This document shows positions 5,677 through 9,346 of a stretch of 9,346 bases of DNA, piece by piece. The notes beneath the pieces were generated by a model that was not told the DNA's origin, did no database searches, and worked only from the letters and a program-made list of their open reading frames with translations. Position 1 is the stretch's first letter, and each line of letters starts with the position of its first letter. The stretch covers positions 1-9,346 of the forward strand of contig JALULB010000231.1 of assembly GCA_027041035.1 (NCBI GenBank). The letters run 5' to 3'. The DNA comes from Sedimenticola sp. (GTDB lineage: Bacteria > Pseudomonadota > Gammaproteobacteria > Chromatiales > Chromatiaceae). Both the position numbers and the translations under genes were made by a program.

Positions 5677-5721
5677 GCCACGGCTAACTCGTTTTTAATT
5701 CAGTATTGAAGGAGAAATTTC

Positions 5722-6054
5722 ATGCCTATCGAAGTTGACGGTAAAGTATTGGAAACCGATGAAGAAGGCTACCTGGCCAATATCAACGACTGGGTTCCTG
5801 GTGTCGCGGATGTGATGTCAAAGGAAGACGACCTGGAGCTCACCGACGAGCATTGGGACATCATCAATTTCTTGCGCGAGTATTATGAAGAATACCAGAT
5901 CGCTCCGGCGGTTCGTGTTCTGACCAAGGCTGTGGGCAAGAAGTTGGGCAAGGACAAAGGTAACAGCAAATACCTTTATGGTCTGTTCCCTTACGGCCCC
6001 GGCAAGCAGGCTTGCCGTTATGCCGGTCTGCCGAAGCCTACTGGCTGCGTCTGA
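5722..6054 (+). CDS. dsrC: Sulfur carrier protein DsrC
   Basis: A 110-residue DsrC/TusE-family protein. It is the cytoplasmic sulfur carrier that takes persulfide sulfur from DsrEFH, presents it to DsrAB, and returns as a thiol or trisulfide species to the DsrMKJOP complex. The two redox cysteines are on the flexible C-terminal arm: the penultimate Cys109 (PKPTGCV) and Cys98 (KQACRYAG), 11 residues apart as in true DsrC rather than TusE, which has only the penultimate cysteine. The core LTDEHWDIINFLREYYEEYQ (40-59) and GNSKYLYGLFPYGPGKQAC (80-98) is very conserved. AAGGAG is 7 bases before the ATG. It has larger gaps on both sides (45 bases to dsrH, 99 to dsrM) than its neighbours, and a strong hairpin downstream, in keeping with separate expression control. 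Confidence 0.98.
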   Translation: MPIEVDGKVLETDEEGYLANINDWVPGVADVMSKEDDLELTDEHWDIINFLREYYEEYQIAPAVRVLTKAVGKKLGKDKGNSKYLYGLFPYGPGKQACRYAGLPKPTGCV

Positions 6055-6065
6055 TCGATCGTTCT

Positions 6066-6097
6066 CATGAGGAAGGTCTTCCGAGACCTTCCTCATG
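6066..6097 (+). other. Perfect 14-bp stem-loop between dsrC and dsrM
   Basis: CATGAGGAAGGTCT at 6066-6079 is the exact reverse complement of AGACCTTCCTCATG at 6084-6097, around a TCCG loop of the UNCG tetraloop type. It starts 12 bases after the dsrC stop. The bases after it (GTCTCCAGTGAATT) contain no T-run, so it is a poor intrinsic terminator. It could protect the 3' end of an abundant dsrC message or be a processing site. A second, weaker hairpin (GAAGC at 6123-6127 with GCTTC at 6133-6137) lies just before dsrM. Confidence 0.75.
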
Positions 6098-6153
6098 GTC
6101 TCCAGTGAATTTGCGAATTTCGGAAGCTTTCTGCTTCTGACGGTTGTGTACGT

Positions 6154-6882
6154 ATGAGCACTTTCTACGCGATCCTGTTTATTGTTGCGACACTCGTCCT
6201 GGTTATTGGTGTTGCCCGCCGCGTGTACCTTTACTACAAGGTCCCCGCGCCACTCAAGATTCCCACCACGCCGGCTCCAGTGACCCGCGCCGGAGTGGTT
6301 CTTCGCATGTTTCGCGAAGTCGTTTTTTTTGAAAGCCTGTTCAAGGCGACTAAATGGACTTGGTTGTTCGGCTGGATGTTCCATATTGGGCTTGCGCTGG
6401 TACTGGCACGTCATCTGCGTTACTTCATGGATGACGATAATATCTTCTGGCCTTTGATCGAGCTGATTCAGCCGTTTGGCATCTATGCGGGTTTTGCGAT
6501 GGTGCTTGGCCTACTCGGCTTGCTGGGACGGCGTATCTTCGTCGATCGCGTGCGTTACATATCAGCGCCGTCGGATTATGCGATGCTGCTGTTGCTTATC
6601 GGCATTGGCGCGATTGGCTTGGCTATCAAATTTATTTTTCGCACGGATGTCGTCGCGGTCAAATCATTCTTTGACGGCCTGTGGGTATTCGACTGGCAGG
6701 ATCTTCCGATGGATGCGCCGCTGCTCATTCACCTGGGGTTGGTTGCGGTGCTGTTTCTGATCTTTCCGATCAGCAAGTTGTTGCACGCGCCCGGTATCTT
6801 CTTCAGCCCATCGCGTAACCAGGTCGACAATCCTCGCGAAGTCCGACATGTCGCCGACTGGGCCCGCAAACTCGAAGAATAA
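6154..6882 (+). CDS. dsrM: Membrane cytochrome b subunit DsrM of the DsrMKJOP complex
   Basis: A 242-residue NarI-like membrane protein with five likely transmembrane helices, at about 4-24, 68-88, 103-125, 142-162 and 187-208. Four histidines match the haem b ligand spacing of NarI: His77 and His87 (9 residues between), and His193 and His211 (17 between). The protein is predicted to carry two haems b and to exchange electrons between quinones and DsrK on the cytoplasmic side. Residues 212-242 form a soluble tail. No clear Shine-Dalgarno sequence precedes the ATG, and a small hairpin occupies 6123-6137, so translation may be weak or coupled. No alternative in-frame start lies just upstream. 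It follows the 14-bp hairpin after dsrC and is 44 bases before dsrK. Confidence 0.95.
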   Translation: MSTFYAILFIVATLVLVIGVARRVYLYYKVPAPLKIPTTPAPVTRAGVVLRMFREVVFFESLFKATKWTWLFGWMFHIGLALVLARHLRYFMDDDNIFWPLIELIQPFGIYAGFAMVLGLLGLLGRRIFVDRVRYISAPSDYAMLLLLIGIGAIGLAIKFIFRTDVVAVKSFFDGLWVFDWQDLPMDAPLLIHLGLVAVLFLIFPISKLLHAPGIFFSPSRNQVDNPREVRHVADWARKLEE

Positions 6883-6926
6883 CGCGATCTGGTCGAATAG
6901 CGAACCGAGAATTACAGAGGCTATAC

Positions 6927-8471
6927 ATGGCTAAGGCAGATTTTAACGTACCGGAATTGGGTGAATCCATCGAGGTTCCCGCCATCAAAGAAGGTAGCAT
7001 GGCGCATAGCTCGCCGTTTGTCGCGAAACCTCAGTTTCAGGAAGCACTGGGTTTCAAGGGCGAGATTGGCGAGAACTGGAAGGAAGACACACTGGAAGCG
7101 ATGGGTGATTTGCTCGGCAAATACCGTTCCTTGCAGGTGTATATGGATATCTGTGTCAAATGTGGCGCATGCACGGACAAATGCCACTATTTCCTTGGCA
7201 CCTCGGATCCGTTGAATATGCCGGTTGGGCGACAGGATCTGATGCGTAAGGTCTATCGGCGCTATTTCACCTTTGCCGGGAAGTTTTTCGGCAAGCTGGG
7301 GATACCCGGTTTCGTCGGCGCGGCGGATCTTGAACGCGACATGCTGGATGAGTGGTATAGCTACTACCATCAGTGCTCCGAATGCCGCCGCTGTTCGGTA
7401 TTCTGCCCCTATGGTATCGACACCGCCGAGATCACCATGGCGGGACGCGAGATACTCGCGCGTATCGGCATGGGACAGAAATACGATAACGAGATTATCG
7501 GCAAGGTGTATACCATCGGTAACAATCTTGGTCTCCCCGAACGAGCCTTGGCGGATACGCTGGAAGGGCTGGAGGAGGATATCGAGGACGATACCGGTGT
7601 TCAGGTCAAGCTGCCCCTCGATAAGAAGGGTGCCGATATCCTGTTGGTCACGCCTTCGGCGGATTTCTTTGCCGAGCCCCATGTGGACGGCCTGATGGGG
7701 TACGCCAAGGTTTTTCATGAGGCTGGTGTGAGCTGGACGCTGAGTTCCTACGCGTCCGAAGCCGCGAATTTCGGTATGTTCATCGGTTCCTACAAGAACA
7801 TGCGCGAAATCTCCTTGCGGATTCGCAAGGCAGCGCTGGAACTCGGCGTGAAGCGGATCATATTTGGGGAATGCGGTCATGCGTGGCGTGTCGCTTACAG
7901 TTTCCTGAATACGCTTGCCGGCCCATTCGATTTTCTGGACCAGAAATATCCGATCCCGCAGCATATCCTCGAATTCACCTGGGGTGAAATTCAGAAGGGT
8001 ACGTTGAATATCGATAAATCGCTCAACGATGACATGACGCTGACCTTCCACGACTCGTGTAACGTCGCTCGCGCCTCGCGCATGGGGGACAAGCCCGGTG
8101 GTCAATTCGTGATTCCGCGCAATGTGATCAAGGCGGTTTGCAATAACTTCGTCGACATGGACCCGGATACCATCCATGAGAAAACCTTCTGTTGCGGAGG
8201 CGGTGGTGGCTTGCTTACCGACGATCTGATGGAGGTTCGCGTGAAGGGCGCGATGCCGCGAATGCAGGCGCTGAACGAGGTAACGCAGGAATCCGGGGTG
8301 ACCCACATGGCCGCGATATGCGCTATCTGCAAGAGCCAGTTCACCAAGATATTGCCGTACTACGGTATGACCATGGATCAGATCGTCAGCGTGCATCAGC
8401 TGGTATCGAACGCACTGATTCTGAGCGGACAAGAAGACACTGATAGTGATGATGAGGACGACGTTGCCTGA
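6927..8471 (+). CDS. dsrK: Iron-sulfur protein DsrK, HdrD-like catalytic subunit of DsrMKJOP
   Basis: A 514-residue cytoplasmic protein related to heterodisulfide reductase HdrD. Two ferredoxin-type [4Fe-4S] sites are seen: Cys76, Cys79, Cys82, Cys86 (CVKCGACTDKC) and Cys150, Cys153, Cys156, Cys160 (CSECRRCSVFC). The C-terminal half holds the CCG domains: Cys316 (GECGHAWR), Cys378 (FHDSCNVAR), Cys405, Cys422 and Cys423 followed by a run of five glycines, and Cys465-x2-Cys468 (CAIC). In this family these bind the special catalytic [4Fe-4S] cluster that acts on DsrC disulfide or trisulfide. It anchors on DsrM, encoded just upstream. A purine-rich AGAGG lies several bases before the ATG. The C-terminal tail (503-512) is strikingly acidic. 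A 99-base gap precedes dsrL. Confidence 0.97.
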   Translation: MAKADFNVPELGESIEVPAIKEGSMAHSSPFVAKPQFQEALGFKGEIGENWKEDTLEAMGDLLGKYRSLQVYMDICVKCGACTDKCHYFLGTSDPLNMPVGRQDLMRKVYRRYFTFAGKFFGKLGIPGFVGAADLERDMLDEWYSYYHQCSECRRCSVFCPYGIDTAEITMAGREILARIGMGQKYDNEIIGKVYTIGNNLGLPERALADTLEGLEEDIEDDTGVQVKLPLDKKGADILLVTPSADFFAEPHVDGLMGYAKVFHEAGVSWTLSSYASEAANFGMFIGSYKNMREISLRIRKAALELGVKRIIFGECGHAWRVAYSFLNTLAGPFDFLDQKYPIPQHILEFTWGEIQKGTLNIDKSLNDDMTLTFHDSCNVARASRMGDKPGGQFVIPRNVIKAVCNNFVDMDPDTIHEKTFCCGGGGGLLTDDLMEVRVKGAMPRMQALNEVTQESGVTHMAAICAICKSQFTKILPYYGMTMDQIVSVHQLVSNALILSGQEDTDSDDEDDVA

Positions 8472-8559
8472 TCCATCACTCACGACACGAATACTTTCGA
8501 AAACTGAGGTCATCGACGCACTGGCGGCGGATGACGGTTCTACTCAAGAGATACAGTAG
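8449..8559 (+). CDS. Possible small ORF overlapping the dsrK end (36 aa)
   Basis: A 36-codon frame begins with ATGATG inside the last codons of dsrK, in a different frame, and ends 11 bases before the dsrL ATG. It fills nearly the whole dsrK-dsrL gap (MMRTTLPDPSLTTRILSKTE at the start, then an acidic, Ala-rich end). The arrangement would suit translational coupling between dsrK and dsrL. There is no clear ribosome binding site, and the part overlapping dsrK encodes its acidic tail. I know no family for it, and it may be chance. Confidence 0.2.
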   Translation: MMRTTLPDPSLTTRILSKTEVIDALAADDGSTQEIQ

Positions 8560-8570
8560 GGAGAAATAAG

Positions 8571-9346
8571 ATGGCAACTCCGAGCGATGAAATGAACGCG
8601 AATCTGACTTGGCGCCGCTTTAAAGATGGCGATCATTCGTGGGACAACATGGGTGAGAAGATCTTCGAGCAGGATACCACCTTCAAATGTCCTACCTATA
8701 TTCACAAGACGCCCCCTTGTCAGGGCAGTTGCCCCTCGGGCGAGGATATTCGCGGCTATCTCGCGATCGCTCGGGGCCAGGAATTGCCGCCAGAGGGTGT
8801 CGATTGGCATGAGTATGCGTTCAGACGCTCGACCGATGCCAACCCGTTTCCCTCGATGATGGGACGTGTTTGTCCTGCTCCGTGCCAGGATGGCTGCAAC
8901 CGTAACGAGGTCGATGACTTCGTTGGTATCAATGCCGTGGAGCAGTATATCGGGGATACCGCCATCGCAAATAACTACGCCTTCGAGGCGGGCGCCGATA
9001 CCGGTAAGAAGATTGCCATCATCGGTGGCGGTCCGGCTGGCATGGCAGTGGCGTATCAGCTGCGTCGCCTCGGTCATGGCGCGACCATTTTTGACGATAA
9101 TGCCGAACTTGGTGGCATGATGCGCTACGGCATCCCTGGTTATCGTATCCCGCGCGATAAACTGTCCGCCGAGATTCAGCGCATCATCGACATGGGTGTC
9201 GAAACCCGCATGAAGACCCGTGTCGGTACCGATGTCAGTGTCGAGGAACTCGAAAAAGAGTTCGACGCCATCCTGTGGGCCATTGGCTGTCAGTCGGGAC
9301 GTGGTCTGCCTGTCGAGAAATGGAACGAGGTCCCAAACTGCGTTTC
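8571..9346 (+). CDS. dsrL: Iron-sulfur flavoprotein DsrL, NAD(P)-dependent electron partner of DsrAB (5' part)
   Basis: An open frame of 258 complete codons that runs off the window end; full DsrL is several hundred residues longer. The GltD-like N-terminal iron-sulfur region shows Cys40, Cys50, Cys54 and Cys101, Cys105, Cys109 (the last three in CPAPCQDGC). The FAD-binding fold begins with KKIAIIGGGPAGMA (146-159, GxGxxG at Gly152, Gly154, Gly157), followed by ELGGMMRYGIPGYRIPRDKL (179-198), a hallmark of glutamate synthase small-subunit relatives. DsrL takes electrons from DsrAB and reduces NAD(P)+ during sulfur oxidation, and its presence is typical of sulfur oxidisers. The start at 8571 follows GGGAGAAATAAG, with GGAG 7 bases upstream. 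The NAD(P) domain and C-terminal ferredoxin domain expected in this family would lie outside the window. Confidence 0.96.
   Translation, partial: MATPSDEMNANLTWRRFKDGDHSWDNMGEKIFEQDTTFKCPTYIHKTPPCQGSCPSGEDIRGYLAIARGQELPPEGVDWHEYAFRRSTDANPFPSMMGRVCPAPCQDGCNRNEVDDFVGINAVEQYIGDTAIANNYAFEAGADTGKKIAIIGGGPAGMAVAYQLRRLGHGATIFDDNAELGGMMRYGIPGYRIPRDKLSAEIQRIIDMGVETRMKTRVGTDVSVEELEKEFDAILWAIGCQSGRGLPVEKWNEVPNCV

Noticed and set aside
6921..8513. 530-codon open frame on the minus strand opposite dsrK
   Set aside because: It is the antisense shadow of dsrK, whose plus-strand product carries all expected iron-sulfur motifs. The minus product resembles nothing.

Overview
The window is the front half of a reverse-type dissimilatory sulfite reductase (rDsr) operon from a sulfur-oxidising bacterium, most likely a gammaproteobacterium. 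The plus-strand order is dsrA, dsrB, dsrE, dsrF, dsrH, dsrC, dsrM, dsrK, dsrL, the order known from the purple sulfur bacterium Allochromatium vinosum. DsrEFH and the flavoprotein DsrL mark the oxidising version of the pathway. The window ends inside dsrL, so the usual remaining genes (dsrJOPN and others) should lie beyond it. Nothing here fixes the genus.

Layout: 75-1715 holds three minus-strand genes that look like one unit. In transcription order they are a 58-residue protein of unknown function (too short to be an obvious gene), a 236-residue helical protein of unknown function, and a 228-residue protein that strongly resembles the Cas6 endoribonuclease of type I-MYXAN CRISPR systems (Cmx6). 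No CRISPR array is visible. Positions 1716-2105 form a 390-base divergent control region. It has a candidate promoter for each direction, a repeated short motif, a foldable leader segment and two possible short leader ORFs. Positions 2106-9346 are the dsr genes.

How the genes work together: persulfide sulfur entering the cytoplasm is passed through the DsrE2F2H2 transferase (DsrE Cys78) to the C-terminal cysteines of DsrC (Cys98 and Cys109). DsrAB, a sirohaem and iron-sulfur enzyme, oxidises the sulfur to sulfite. DsrL serves as electron partner of DsrAB with NAD(P). DsrM and DsrK belong to the membrane complex DsrMKJOP, which links the DsrC thiol/disulfide state to quinones and periplasmic redox carriers.

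Most worth a second look: the Cas6-like gene divergent from a sulfur oxidation operon; two long perfect stem-loops inside the dsr transcript (dsrA/dsrB and dsrC/dsrM) that an RNA endonuclease could in principle act on; a DsrH without the usual Cys20 or any cysteine; and the structured leader with a cysteine-rich mini-ORF upstream of dsrA. Links between these are inference only.
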